Assembly (NCBI GenBank): GCA_949126835.1
Contig: OX421508.1
Coordinates: 17,710,098-17,774,097 of the forward strand
DNA: 64,000 nt
Direction: 5' to 3'
Source of the DNA: Anisus vortex
Lineage: Eukaryota > Mollusca > Gastropoda > Planorbidae
Every line of letters starts with the position of its first letter. The first letter of the stretch is position 1. The position numbers and the translations under genes were made by a program. Below are positions 22,007-34,475 of the stretch, piece by piece. A model generated the notes under the pieces. It made no database searches. It was not told where the DNA came from and saw only the letters and a program-made list of their open reading frames with translations.

Positions 22007-22370
22007 TTAGTCTAGGTTTTAAAATGGATACGTGTAGTCTAGGTTTTAAAATGAAAACGTTTAGTCTAGGTTTTAAAATGAAAACGTTTAGTCTAGGTTT
22101 TAAAATGAAAACGTTTAGTCTAGGTTTTAAAATGGATACGTGTAGTCTAGGTTTTAAAATGGATACATGTAGTCTAGGTTTTAAAATGGATACATGTAGT
22201 CTAGGTTTTAAAATGGATACGTGTAGTCTAGGTTTTAAAATGGATACATGTAGTCTAGGTTTTAAAATGAAAACGTGTAGTCTAGGTTTTAAAATGGATA
22301 CGTGTAGTCTAGGTTTTAAAATGGATACATGTAGTCTAGGTTTTAAAATGGATACATGTAGTCTAGGTTT
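22007..22370. repeat. 27-bp minisatellite, right half, about 13 copies
   Basis: Continuation of the array at 19170-19605 beyond the transposon. Here most units carry GGATACGTGT or GGATACATGT, while three carry GAAAACGTTT, so unit variants are unevenly distributed across the original array. Confidence 0.95.
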
Positions 22371-22439
22371 ACTGACAAGACAGAAATTGAGTTTTTTTCT
22401 TTTTTTTTCTGTTTATTTTTTTACTTGTTTCCCGCAATA

Positions 22440-23620
22440 AACGGCATGCGGTCCGAGGGTCGTCCGGTGCTAACCGACCGTGAAACTGACAGGAGTCACT
22501 GCCATTATGACAGACGAGATGGAGGATTAAACATACGCACGCACGCACACAGACACGCACAAACACGTTGACACCATCAAACACGAACATTTAGGTCTTG
22601 TGTTGAACGAGGAGAGAATTTATACTTGTTTTTTTTTTTTAATTTCTATTTTAATTCTTGTTTGTTTTTAAATTGTGAACTCCAAGCGTGGTTTTACTGG
22701 TAAAAGGGGGGGGGGAGTGGGGGGGGGGGAGGTTCTTAGGGCCTTATTCATGCACACACTCAAATTGTCACCGGATAAAAAAAGCGACATACACCATATC
22801 ACATGTCTGCTGCTGTAATGTTTTTCCACATAGATATGTGTTTTAAATAGTTTTAATAGAGATAAAACATAATAGATTATTGATAAATGCATTTAAAAGA
22901 GATCTTAGTTTAAAGTATTCGGTTGAATTAAATAGTTATTCATCGCCCAATAGACTATCGAGCGTTTGCAATAGGCGGAGCTTAAGTTTTTTAGTGACGT
23001 CATTTGTAAATAGAAGCCACTATTGAGGAACAAATATGGCATATGATATATGGTGAAGTTGTTCTTATCATGCCAAATTCACATATGAATATTGGCTATC
23101 CTACTAAAAAAAAAGGAGGTAAATAGTAGTACTGCAGATTAATTGATTAATGTGATGAGGCTAGGGCCGGCTAGATCTATTTACAGTTTCAATTTCACTT
23201 TATAGGCCTACACTTTTAATGTTTCGTAGGCTAGGCTACGATGTCAAGTGATAGTGTTGGTGAATATCTAGTCTAGTCAAGTCACTAATAGGCTCACATC
23301 GTCTATGATCTATGTCTATGATAATAATAAAATAGCCTATTTTATTTAACAGACATAATACAGCTTAAATCTTAATAAGACTTAAAACACAAAACATCAT
23401 TTATAGGCGCGCTATACAAATCATCATCATCATCATTTAAAAAAAGCTCGAGTCTATATGAAACATTATTAATACAACGGCCATTGTACACAAAGTAAAC
23501 AAAAATCACTTGCTTTTTGTCACGTGATTGCAAACGCCATATAAGATATAAAATGTTCTAGTACGTAATTGTAATTTTTTAGATTAGTAAAAGTGAAGTC
23601 TTACTTTTAAACCATATAGG
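22440..23620. other. Mostly unique AT-rich intron sequence
   Basis: It contains poly-T and poly-G tracts (G runs at about 22707-22731) and a CA/GC-rich stretch near 22535-22565. No coding region or complete mobile element was recognised. Confidence 0.35.
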
Positions 23621-23624
23621 GCTA

Positions 23625-23765
23625 GTTAAGCAGGGTTCACTGGTTTCAGTGGCCACGACATAAATGGGGATGGTGTGGTCAGCATAATGCCCGGCAGACT
23701 TAATTTAGTTTTCTTTTGTTAATGTCAGGTAGTCAACAAAACTAGGACACCCTCGAGAATATATT
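23625..23765 (-). mobile_element. SINE family A, truncated copy
   Basis: Plus-strand words GCAGGGTTCACTGGTTTCAG, TGGCCACGACATAAATGGGG and TGTGGTCAGCATAATGCCC belong to the family body. The tRNA-like head is absent. Confidence 0.6.
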
Positions 23766-23769
23766 TAAA

Positions 23770-24374
23770 AAAAAAACTTCACAAAATCGAATTAGTATGA
23801 AAATCCGAAGGCGCCACCTCTAGGCCAATGTGGTTATGTAGAGAATGATAAAAACATTTTCTATTCGTCAAGTCAATTTCTGTGTGTTTTTATACTGTGA
23901 AATCTCTATATAGGAAGCTAATTTTTTGACCGTCAGTCTGTGCGACTCTTTTTTTAAAAAAAAAGAACCAGACAGTTTTTTTATCAGAGGTATAACATGG
24001 TGATGGAATGGAGGGGTCGGGGAGGATTCCTTGTGTACAGTGGTCAAGAGTAAGTTCCCACAATGACGACATATTTCTGCCAGATTTCTTTTGTTATTGT
24101 GAAATGGTTCTTACAGTGTTGCCAAGTTTTATTCTTAAAAAAAAACCTAAGTCCGAAATCAAATAATTGTCAACACGAGAAAGTTGTCTATCTCCCTATC
24201 TATCTGTCTGCCTGTTTGTTTGTCTGTCTATCTGTGTATATATCTAACTATGTGTCGACATTTTTCTTCTTTTTTTCTCTCTTCTCTATCTCCCTCTTTT
24301 TGCCTATTTTAAAAAGGTCAATGCGGTTTAGTATGCGAAGACGAGCAAAAGAAAAAAAATGGATAGTGAGAGAG

Positions 24375-24425
<51 letters not shown>

Positions 24426-25050
24426 GTGGGCAAGACATAATTTTAGCTCAGTCAAATGCCCAGTTTAAAACTTCTACCCTTTGGCAAACACAATCGCCAA
24501 ACTTTTCGTTTTGGTGCGTCTTGTTGTAGTGTGAATAGTAAATGACCATTCACGTGGCATAACTACACCAACCTGTATGCAAAATTATGTTTAGTGGCCG
24601 TGGGCTGGACTATGGTGCACGATTTGGCGCTACCATTCAAAGTCTCAACCTTTTGCATCCACTAAAGACAACGATCCCCCCCCCCCCCCGCCGCGGTAGA
24701 GCCCTTATCTTTACAGCAACACACAATAGCACGATCTGGCCTCAAGAATGGATCTACTGGAAAAGGTCAAAGCCTGACACTATCTGCCATTGTTTTAGCT
24801 TCCCCGTCGTCAGTCTCCTAATCTTTCGTTGTTTAAGGGAGCGATTCCCATATCATTGGTATGGGCACTAAGCAATCGGTCTGAGACAAACAACCCAGTT
24901 TCTTCTTCCAGTCCGTTTCGTTCAATAAGGGCTAGTGAGTACTCAAGTCTCTAAATTGAAAATGATACACAAGGGGGATTGTGTGGCTAGCACAACGACC
25001 TGGTTTTATTTTGTATTTTTCTACTTAGTCCGCATACCCAACAGAGACGT
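23770..25050. other. Intron sequence with a GA microsatellite
   Basis: A pure (GA)n block lies at about 24380-24421, preceded by T-rich and TCTA-rich simple sequence (24190-24300). A weak SINE-like stretch may lie near 24915-25020 (GGGGGATTGTGTGGCTAGCA). Nothing else was recognised. Confidence 0.4.
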
Positions 25051-25054
25051 ATAA

Positions 25055-25464
25055 ACATAGATCACCATTTACATAGATCACCATTTACATAGCTCATAAT
25101 TTACATAGATCACCATTTACATAGCTCATCATTTACATAGATCAACATTTACATAGATCATCATTTACATAGATCATCATTTACATAGATCACCATTTAC
25201 ATAGCTCATCATTTACATAGATCACGATTTACATAGATCACCATTTACATAGAACACCATTTACATAGATAACCATATACATAGATCACCATTTACATAG
25301 ATCACCATTTACATAGATCACCATTTACATAGATCACCATTTACATATATCACCATTTACATAGATCATCATTTACATAGATCATCATTTACATAGATCA
25401 TCATTTATATAGATCATCATTTACATAGATCATCATTTACATATTAATTATATCATCATTTACA
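25055..25464. repeat. 16-bp minisatellite, about 25 copies
   Basis: The unit is close to ACATAGATCACCATTT, with CACC and CATC variants interspersed. It is one of the shortest units in this intron. Confidence 0.95.
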
Positions 25465-26137
25465 CTTGGTAATAGACCCCCCGGCATCTAATAGAACTTT
25501 TAGAGAATCTCAATGACATATATAAGTTATATAACGTTCTACCAACGGGCCTTCATTATCCATTTATTGTGCTCATTCTAAAATAAAATGTTGATACTTT
25601 ATCATATTTTTTTGTTCAAAACTAGATCAACCCACGTCTACCTATTGATCAACCCACGTCTACCTATTTGAGTTATGAATATAAAAATATTTCTTCCCCC
25701 GTCTACAACTTTTGGTCTCAAAACCTAAGACAGGTGAATTAACAAATAAAAATTTGTGAACCATCGTCCAGCAGACCTTGAACCACTTCCCTCCTCACCT
25801 CACTCATCTACTCATTTCTACTGTTCGTATCAAACATCCACGTTTGTGTTTGTGTGTCTGGAACTTGAATTTCAGCGAAAGATAACTCTCGAATCTACGG
25901 AAAACCTGAACACACAATATGTACACAGCGATAGTTTTGAATCTCATATTACACATTACAGATGCCCCTAGTTTACGGGTATAGTTTTGTGGGTCCCCCC
26001 CCCCCCCCCCAAGGCGTTTCCCATATCTGACTCAAGTCACAATTCTTTTATTAAGGTTTTAAATGATGTAGGACGAGGTGTTGTTTTTTCTTACTATTAC
26101 AATGACACCATTACTTTGCCAGAAGTCTTGACTTAAA

Positions 26138-26245
26138 AGTTTACAGACGTTCTTTCTAGCTAGAAGATTATTACGTCCCAGGCTCAAAACTCCTGCGGGG
26201 AGGCAGGGATCGGTTGGGGGCAGGGATCGGTCGACGACTGGGCTA
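26138..26245 (-). mobile_element. SINE family B, truncated copy
   Basis: On the minus strand the tail GGACGTAATAATCTTCTAGC then AAGAACGTCTGTAAAC is intact. The head is shortened and carries a small duplication (GGCAGGGATCGGT twice). Confidence 0.6.
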
Positions 26246-26305
26246 GATGTCAACTTAAAAAGAATGACAATATAGATCTATAGGAATTTTTATTTTGCAT
26301 ATTAC

Positions 26306-26620
26306 CATGAGCAAGATCTTCTGTCGTCTGTCTAGGATCTGGTTCACTATGAAATAATACACTCAAGTCACTCGATAAATGTTCAAAGAAGAATTTAATG
26401 CTGGAACTTATTTATATAAAAATTAAATAAAAAAAGCAATGGTCGATAATAAGTAGTTTCTTTATCACTCTGCAAAACAACAAAAAAACTACACCTCTCT
26501 GTACCTTGTACTGGTTTTTATGCAGAAATTGCTAGAATAGATTTTTCCCCGAGAAGAAGCTAAGACATAGATCTATGCTTACTAGAAATTTGTAGAGACT
26601 TTAGACTCTAGACGACAATA
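26306..26620. repeat. Unclassified dispersed repeat, copy 2
   Basis: Second copy of the repeat at 4797-5105, in the same orientation, sharing CTTCTGTCGTCTGTCT and TTCACTATGAAATAATACAC and the downstream ACTACACCTCT and TAGAAATTTGTAGAGAC words. Confidence 0.7.
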
Positions 26621-27269
26621 TTCTCTTAACTAAACTAAATAAATAAATGATCGATAGGCCTACAATAGCCTACTAAATACAATATGAAAACTATTTCAAC
26701 TATACACATATACCAGTAAGGAATAAGATAAAAGTGTTTATATGTTAATGTTTTACTATATTATTATTTTCTTTTTATTAAGTAGTAATTAATAATCAAA
26801 CAGAATAATGAATAAAATTCAAGCAGGTATTATAGTACAAATATTTCTTTTTGTTTTAAGACAAAATGGCTGATTTCTATCCTAGTTGTATGTCTCAACG
26901 TAATTAAGATTTTGTTATTCGTGGCTAGGAGGTTATTGAATTTTAACCGCATACACCATGTTCTTAATATTGGTTTAGACTTTAGACTTTCACTGAAAAG
27001 CTCTGTTTTTTTTTTTCTCAGATTATTATAATTCACTAGTTAACCCAGTCAATCAATCTCTCGCTTACACAATCACAACGGACTCTCGCTGTTAGTAAAT
27101 CACATAAATCATTAAAAACACGATTACTCGATCACACAACCATTTATTCAATTACACATTCATTTACTCGCCCAATAACTGATTCATGCAGTGATTTACA
27201 TAAACGCTACTTCAAACATTGACTAAATCACACAGTCTTTCTCACATACAGTCACTCACACAATCACTT

Positions 27270-27866
27270 TATCAAACAATCACTAAATGGCACAGCCACT
27301 AAATCACACAATCACTTTATGAAACAATCACTAAATGGTAAAGCCACTAAATCACACAATAATTTGCTTAATCACTAAATGGCACAGCCACTAATTCACA
27401 CAATAATTCGCTTAATCACTTAATGGCACAGCCACTAATTCACACAATAATTCGCTTAATCACTAAATGGCACAGCCACTAATTCACACAATAATTCGCT
27501 TAATCACTAAATGGCACAGCCACTAATTCACACAATAATTCGCTTAATCACTAAATGGCACAGCCACTAATTCACACAATAATTCGCTTAATCACTAAAT
27601 GGCACAGCCACTAATTCACACAATAATTCGCTTAATCACTAAATGGCCCAGCCACTAATTCACACAATAATTCGCTTAATCACTAAATGGCACAGCCACT
27701 AATTCACACAATAATTCGCTTAATCACTAAATGGCACAGCCACTAATTCACACAATAATTCGGTTAATCATTAAATGGCACAGCCACTAATTCACACAAT
27801 AATTCGTTTAATCACTAAATGGCACATCCACTAATTCACACAATAATTCGCTTAATCACTAAATAA
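27270..27866. repeat. 44-bp minisatellite, about 13 copies
   Basis: The unit contains CACTAAATGGCACAGCCACT and CACACAATAATTCGCTTAAT. The left edge (27230-27360) consists of shorter, more divergent CACTAAAT words, which suggests the array grew to the right from simpler precursors. Confidence 0.9.
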
Positions 27867-28149
27867 CCATTTCGCTGACTTATATACAGTAGCACGAGTA
27901 TATAATTCGCCCACTCTCTGATTTCTCCCACAACCAGACTTAACTCCCCTTTTGAGCTTTCTCCAGTTTTATTCCCCTCCCTCCTACTCCCACCGTAGAA
28001 AAAGCTTCCGGAACCCCCGACCCATATATAAAGCCAAACTAAAACAAGAAGAACATTTAAAATTTAAAGCAATATTATTCTTTAACAGCGTCGTCAACAG
28101 GGGTAGGGCCTACCCCGATCTCTTCCCCACCAAGTCTAGGACGATATAG

Positions 28150-29820
28150 TCATGTAGATTGTGTCCACCAAACCATCTAGATCAGCGTTCCAAGAATGTC
28201 CGGATCGCTACCAGGTACCGGAACACACAATCTAAATTACTGGGTCGCAAAAAGAAGAATTCGGTGTTGTTGTTTTTTTAAAATTAAGACGTCGGTGTAT
28301 TTGTGATTTTCACCTTATTAAAACATTTTATGGAATATTTGAGCCCTATTTTAGCTACATCCCTCGAGAATATATGTCTTTATTGGAAAATGGTTGGAAA
28401 TGCACATCTTTCACATGTTAGGCTATTTATAGATTAGTTAACTTGATATAGAGGACGTGAGTCGCGAAGCAGAATTCTGAAATAACCGGACCACGGGGGG
28501 GGGGGGGGGGGGGGGGGGTGAAAGCTTCCTACATATTTTGTTTCATCTTCAAGTCAGGCATGATTTGTTATCGATGTATTTGTAGCCAATATTGTTGCAC
28601 GTTTAAATAAGTGGGCGGGGCGTCAAACTAACCAATAATAAGAACTGTTACGTGCGAATAGATGTAGTTGGGTTTGCTAGCCCTACCTCGCGCGAGCACA
28701 CACAGAGCGCAAGTTGAAAGGAAATCGTTTGTGGTAAGGGAGATAATAAAATAATAATTCAAATGATAATTAGCTTGAGTAGTTTCCCCTAGATGCCACA
28801 CACAAGAGAGAAAAGATGTAATGGAAAGGAGGGAAATGGGGGGGGGCGTTAAAAGGAAGTGATGGCAATAGGAGGAACTGTGGAGTCCCCATATTGTGGT
28901 GGAGGGAGGAGAAGGGTGGTGATGGTACACACACACACACACAGACAACAATTAAAGCAGTTCAAAGTAATGTCACGGTGACACAGGCCGCGTGCCAAAT
29001 GTGATAACCACGCGCCAGTGAGTTTAACAGCCACTGTGGACTCACGGTAGTAAAGCAGACGTAGCGTTGAATATATTCTGTTGTGCGGGAGGAGGGCTGG
29101 GAGATGGGGAAATTGATTTTGCCAAGAAGGGCTGTTCCAGAGGTGAATTTTTACGAGCCCCCTTGTAGGCGACGACTATGGCCACATTGGTCTTTCATGT
29201 TTCAGTTTTAATGGTCGCTCAGGATAGCTTGAAGACGAATAAACAGCCAATAAAACAGAAAGAAAAAAAACACACCACACAAACCAGTTTCTCAGTTGTG
29301 GCTTTCCCTTCAATTCGTTTTTTTTATTTTTTTAAAAGAGTTTCCTCTATTTTATTTGTACGATGATGATTGTAGCGGGACGATGTAAACAGTTCTTCAA
29401 AACTAATTGACAACAGTACTGGTGGAGGTGGGGAGGGGGTGGGGGAGTCACGTGTTCTTTGAGCATGTGCAAGTGTGTGCGTTTGTTTGTTGTTTATTTC
29501 TTAGTCAAGTCTCTGGATTCTATACATTTCTTCCTTTTTTTTAAATTTACTTTTTTATTTTTTCCACTGAGTGCCAAAATGTTTGTGTTACGTAAATATG
29601 AAGATTTAATGTCTTCTGCAAAATAACATTCAACCATGTTTGTATGTGTGGATATATACATATATATATATATGTGTGTGAGTGTGGAGCCAATGAGTGT
29701 GTATGTGTTTGTATATAAACTATGTGTATGACTCGGTCTGTGTGTTCAAAGCAAAAAGGAAAGAGTTATAATGGAAGTAATTGGGTATTCAGGAAAAAAA
29801 TCTTAAAAAAAAACGAAAAG
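28150..29820. other. Unique intron sequence with a 24-base G run and a GC-box/CCAAT pair
   Basis: An uninterrupted G run spans about 28495-28518. At about 28610-28635 GTGGGCGGGGCGTCAAAC is followed by ACCAATAAT, a combination typical of promoters and enhancers, but no associated exon is visible. A possible hAT fragment may lie near 28185 (CAGCGTTCCAAGAATG). CA and GA simple repeats lie at about 28925-28945 and beyond 29820. Confidence 0.35.
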
Positions 29821-29827
29821 ACTAGAG

Positions 29828-29996
29828 AGATAAAGAGATTGGGAGAGAGAGAGGGAGAGAGATGGAGAGAGAGAGGGAGAGAGAGATGGAGAGAGAGAGA
29901 GGGAGAGAGAGAGAGAGGGAGAGAGAGAGGGAGAGAGAGAGGGAGAGAGGGAGAGAGAGGGAGAGAGAGGGAGAGAGAGAGGGAGAGAGATGTAGA
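29828..29996. repeat. GA/GGGA microsatellite
   Basis: Purine tract of (GA)n interrupted by GGGA and TGGA. The mirror-like purine strand could form triplex or GA-structures. Both strands are open because of composition. Confidence 0.9.
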
Positions 29997-30114
29997 GGAA
30001 AATTTACAATAAATATCTAATGAGCGAAATCGAAAGAAAAAGGAACTAAAGTTTAACAAGGTATAATGGGAAGATCAAAATTACTCCTTAGGTTAAATGA
30101 AGGGAAGTGATGGC

Positions 30115-30798
30115 GGATCTATTGGTTAGAGCTGTGAAGGGCTGGTTAACCTATAGGTTAGAACTGTGAAGGCTGGTTGACCTATTGGTTAGAGCTGTGA
30201 AGGGCTGGTTAACCTTTAGGTTAGAACTGTGAAGGCCTGGTTGACCTATTGGTTAGAGCTGTGAAGGCCTGGTTGACCTATTGGTTAGAGCTGTGAAGGC
30301 CTGGTTGACCTATTGGTTAGAGCTGTGAAGGCCTGGTTGACCTATTGGTTAGAGCTGTGAAGGCCTGGTTGACCTATTGGTTAGAGCTGTGAAGGCCTGG
30401 TTGACCTATTGGTTAGAGCTGTGAAGGCCTGGTTGACCTATTGGTTAGAGCTGTGAAGGCCTGGTTGACCTATTGGTTAGAGCTGTGAAGGCCTGGTTGA
30501 CCTATTGGTTAGAGCTGTGAAGGCCTGGTTGACCTATTGGTTAGAGCTGTGAAGGCCTGGTTGACCTATTGGTTAGAGCTGTGAAGGCCTGGCTGACCTC
30601 TTGGTTAGAGCTGTGAAGGCCTGGCTGACCTATTGGTTAGAGCTGTGAAGGCCTGGCTGACCTCTTGGTTAGAGCTATGACGGCCTGGTTGACCTATTGG
30701 TTAGAGCTGTGAAGGCCTGGCTGACCTCTTGGTTAGAGCTATGACGGCCTGGTTGACCTATTGGTTAGAACTGTGAATGCCTGGCCGACCTATTGGTT
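30115..30798. repeat. 32-bp minisatellite, about 21 copies
   Basis: The unit contains CTGGTTGACCTATTGGTTAG and AGCTGTGAAGGC. The central copies are nearly identical. The right-hand copies alternate CTGGTTGACCTA and CTGGCTGACCTC forms and end with AGAACTGTGA, where the next array begins. Confidence 0.95.
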
Positions 30799-30998
30799 AG
30801 AACTGTGAGTTAAATTATACAGAATACAAGAATTCAAGTGTGTCAGAGATCTCCTGGGGTAGAACTGTGAGTTAAATTACACAGAATACAAGTATTCAAT
30901 TGTTTCAAAGATCTCCTGGGGTAGAACTGTGAGTTAAATTATACAGAATACAAGAATTCAAGTGTGTCCGAGATCTCCTGGGGTAGAATTGTGAGTTG
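30799..30998. repeat. 62-bp tandem repeat, three copies plus a partial one
   Basis: AGAACTGTGAGTTAAATT recurs at 30799, 30861 and 30923, exactly 62 bp apart, with a partial fourth at 30985. The unit starts with the last words of the 32-bp repeat, so the two arrays share sequence at their junction. Confidence 0.9.
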
Positions 30999-30999
30999 A

Positions 31000-32450
31000 G
31001 TAGACCATTTCCTACATGAATGTTACAAACTGGCCACACTCATACGTTATTGCCTCCACCTTTCTCCCCCACAAACTAGCAAAACTGTAACAAACACTAT
31101 ACAACGGCTTTAAAGTAACAACAACAACATTAGAATGTACGTGTAACGAACAACTTTGTATACTTGTTGACAAGAAAAAGAGACGCCTTGAAAAAATAAA
31201 AAATTAGTAAGCCATATTTTGTGACTATATAATATTTTGTTTGTTGTGCGTAAATTATGTGGTCCTTTATATCAAGTGGTCAATATATTGTCTCTGCGTC
31301 CAACGTCTATTCGATATAAACAGTTTCTAATCAAAGGCCCACAAGATGTTCCGACCTAACATCTGCAGAAGTTGACTGTTAGGAAAAGCGAGTTTTTCTC
31401 TGAGGTGAGGAAAGCTGAACAGCGTTTTCTTATACTGGAGGCGTATGTCGAGTTCGTTTTCCCTCCTCTAGCGCCTGACATGTATGCATTGCTGAAGATT
31501 CGTATCTTGTACCTCGCAAGTAATTAGGCGTGCAAGCTATCTGCCCACTCCCTTTGTTTGCTCATTTGATGGGCTTTCACTAAAGCCGGAATTCCCAAAT
31601 GCCATGTCTAGACTTGAAAATGTTAAGAAACAAAAATTCAAATAAAAGAACATCATCAGTACTTGGCTCACAACTTCCGACGTAGCAAGCCAAAATCGTT
31701 CAAAGCATTCACAAATGATTTGCTTTGACGTCACATTGGAATTTCAGAATTCCCGTACGGATTCCCGCTTTTGTGGCGTGCAATTTCTAGCGTCATTAAA
31801 GTGAGTTACAGAGAAGATGTTTATCGCAACGATACTGGTAGCGGTCGTGGAGTACGGCCCCAATAACTTGGTGTTGTTTGCTGTTTTTGTGTAGAGTGAT
31901 GAACTGACATGAGTGGGATTAGGGAAACATCAGAAGATAATATGGCCGACACTGTCTACGTTTTCATGCAATGTGAACTGGAGACGGAAGATTTCCATCT
32001 TGTTGCAGACGACGAGAAGTGTCGTTGACTCATTCATGGCGGGAATCGATGGAATTTGTTGAATCTTGTTTCTGTTTCACTTTTTCTAATCTTGTTTTAA
32101 AAGAATATTTTAATAGACGCATTTAGAATGGGAAGACGGGGACCAATTATTCTTTCTATATTTAGATTTTTATAGACGTGTGGGGTTCATTAGATTGTTT
32201 GATTGTGATAGTGTTTATTGATTGTTGAACTATTATAGCGATAATGGATTGTTTGAAAAGATGACTGTGATCAATGCCGCGACAATGCCAACACTGTGCA
32301 ATGTTGATTGATCTTCACCAGAAGACGGTAGAAGTAAACATAACATTTTATTCAAACAAAGAGAACAACTATTTTCTATTTGTATGACTACAAGTAGAGA
32401 CCGAGGGAATTGTGTACTGTGTAACTAATGACGAAAGAAATATTACATAG
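31000..32450. other. Longest repeat-poor stretch of intron 1
   Basis: No tandem repeat, transposon end or exon was recognised in about 1.4 kb. The part from about 31700 to 32060 is more balanced in composition than its surroundings. Such an island among repeats is a reasonable candidate for conserved regulatory DNA, but there is no direct sequence proof. Confidence 0.35.
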
Positions 32451-32590
32451 GGGCTGTCCATAAATGACGTCACACACTTTAGAACTGCCCCCTTCCCATC
32501 CTTTTCCTAATCGTCACTTGTCGACACAAAAAGTCAGACCCCTCTTTATATATGACGTCACAAAGCTCTGTATCCCCACCTCTCCCCTAC
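32451..32590. mobile_element. Fragment related to the Harbinger-like element
   Basis: GGGGCTGTCCATAAATGACG begins the stretch, followed by a C-rich part, CACTTGTCGACAC and TATGACGTCACAAAG. The order matches the terminal region of the element at 19606. Only one end is present. Confidence 0.55.
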
Positions 32591-32697
32591 ACAAAGAAAC
32601 CCTGCATTATTTTCAATTTCTATACAGCATGTTTCAAATCACTTTCTATTGCCTTTTCTCAACGTATTACTGTAATCTACAAAATTACTGTACCGTA

Positions 32698-33989
32698 CCG
32701 TAAGATGGGGTGAACGTGGCCACCCGGGGTGACATTGGGCCATTGAGGAAAACATGTTTTAGAGTGCCATAAATCCAAAAATATTATCATTTCAGGTCTT
32801 TCAATTGTATATAATACATAATAAAGATATAGGTAACTATTTAGCAGTTTTTCACGGTGAACAGAGTATTTTCTGAGGTACAGACATCTTTTCAAGATGG
32901 CCCTCTGACATGCGATTTTAAGCATAGCTAAGTCAACCTGTAAAATTCTTACTACCCAGAACTTTTTAAGGTGATTATATTTATTTAACTTATGTTTTCT
33001 ATCTTTCTAAAACTTACTTAACGGGGACTATTATTGAAATAAAAATTATCACCGCCTTTTTCCTTAGAATAATGGTGGCCATAGTCACTCCTTATAATGA
33101 CAGCGTTGACGGGGTGACTATGGCCATGGTGAGAAGTTGTTTTGTTCTTGGATTTATTGCACACAGTTAACCTTTTTCGGTGTATTATTCATTGTTGTGT
33201 TCACTTAAACAGATTTGCATTGAGAAAGAACAACGCATCAGATTTTTAAAGCAACAAATGAACTTTTTTTTTATATTAGAAAACAATGTCTGTGAAAAAT
33301 TGGCGATGACATTTTTTTCACACAGTAAAACAATTTTTTAGAACCATTATAAAAAACAAACCATTGATTGAACTAAATTAAACAAATTTTGTTTATTTTA
33401 ACTCACAGACTTTTAACAAGTCACCATGCTCGGACTTACCAATCGACGCTACAATTAAACATCCATTGATACTTGCATTAGTAAATCATAATAAAAAATT
33501 TCAATTTTATTTTAATATTTAAGTTTCTATTTTAATTTGTAATACCATATTTTCATTATTTGTTTCATCTGCACTTTTTTTGCCTGGATACTAAACATAT
33601 TTTGCCATTTAACTGTTATGTACTGCTGTTTTATGCTCTATACGGCACAGTCAAAAGGTTATCAATAAGTTCTAAATACATGCATTGACACATTAGTGTC
33701 ATTAATTCCTGCACCAATAATACCCGTCAAAATCAACCCTGTAAGAAGTAGAAATTGGTTAAATTAGAACAAAATAAAAGCTGGCCATAGTCCCAATATG
33801 GGGTGACTCTGGCCACCCTACAAAATATGTCTAAATTAAACTAAACAAGTTTCATATGAAATATATTCAGGTTTTTATATTGAGTACTTGCCCTGGATTT
33901 ACAACTAATTTTAGGTTTATAAGGTGACATCTGTTTAAGATATATAGAAACAAAGCTTAAAAGTGGACCATAGTCACCCAATCTTACTG
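32698..33989. mobile_element. Mariner/pogo-like non-autonomous element (1,292 bp)
   Basis: The left end CCGTAAGATGGGGTGAACGT and the right end (minus strand CAGTAAGATTGGGTGACTAT) are inverted, and both are flanked by TA (32696-32697 and 33990-33991). The motif GGGGTGACTATGGCCA, or its variants, also occurs internally at about 33070-33135 and 33780-33825. No transposase ORF survives. The TA duplication points to the Tc1/mariner/pogo group; assignment within it is uncertain. Confidence 0.7.
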
Positions 33990-34254
33990 TACTTAATTAA
34001 GTGATACTTGTTAAAGTCAAAATTTTATTTAAATATTCACATTTTCTTTTTCGTGTTGCATTGAATTTAAAAAGAAAAAATTTCTCCATGTTTTCACAAA
34101 AGTTTCATCAAGTCCAGCAGAAAGTGTTCGACTTTTGGGTGGGGTCAATGTCTGCGGGTTTAGGATTTTGCTGATGTTTGACAATTTATTTCAACCTCGT
34201 CGCCTAGTTCTAGTATTTTCGAAATATACAAAGGCTACAAGATTAGTTATGAGG

Positions 34255-34475
34255 AATCCGTTGTTAACATACTAGGTATACTAGGTGATTGTGTAGCCAG
34301 CACTATGCACAGCCGCTTTTACTTCACCCCATCTACGGTCAGGTAGCCTACCCATCAGGGCTGGGTAGACTCGGGGCACCCGGGAAAAAATCCTAGCCTG
34401 CACCAGGATTCGAACCCAGGACCTTAGGTACGCCAGCCGAACGCGCTGCCGCACGGCCACCGCGTCCCCGACGTG
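34255..34475 (-). mobile_element. SINE family A, best-preserved minus-strand copy
   Basis: Read on the minus strand the head shows GGTGGCCGTGCGGCAGCGCG (A box) and GGTCCTGGGTTCGAATCCTG (B box), followed by TACCCAGCCCTGATGGGTAG and the family body. Together with the copy at 2289 it defines the family consensus. Confidence 0.85.
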
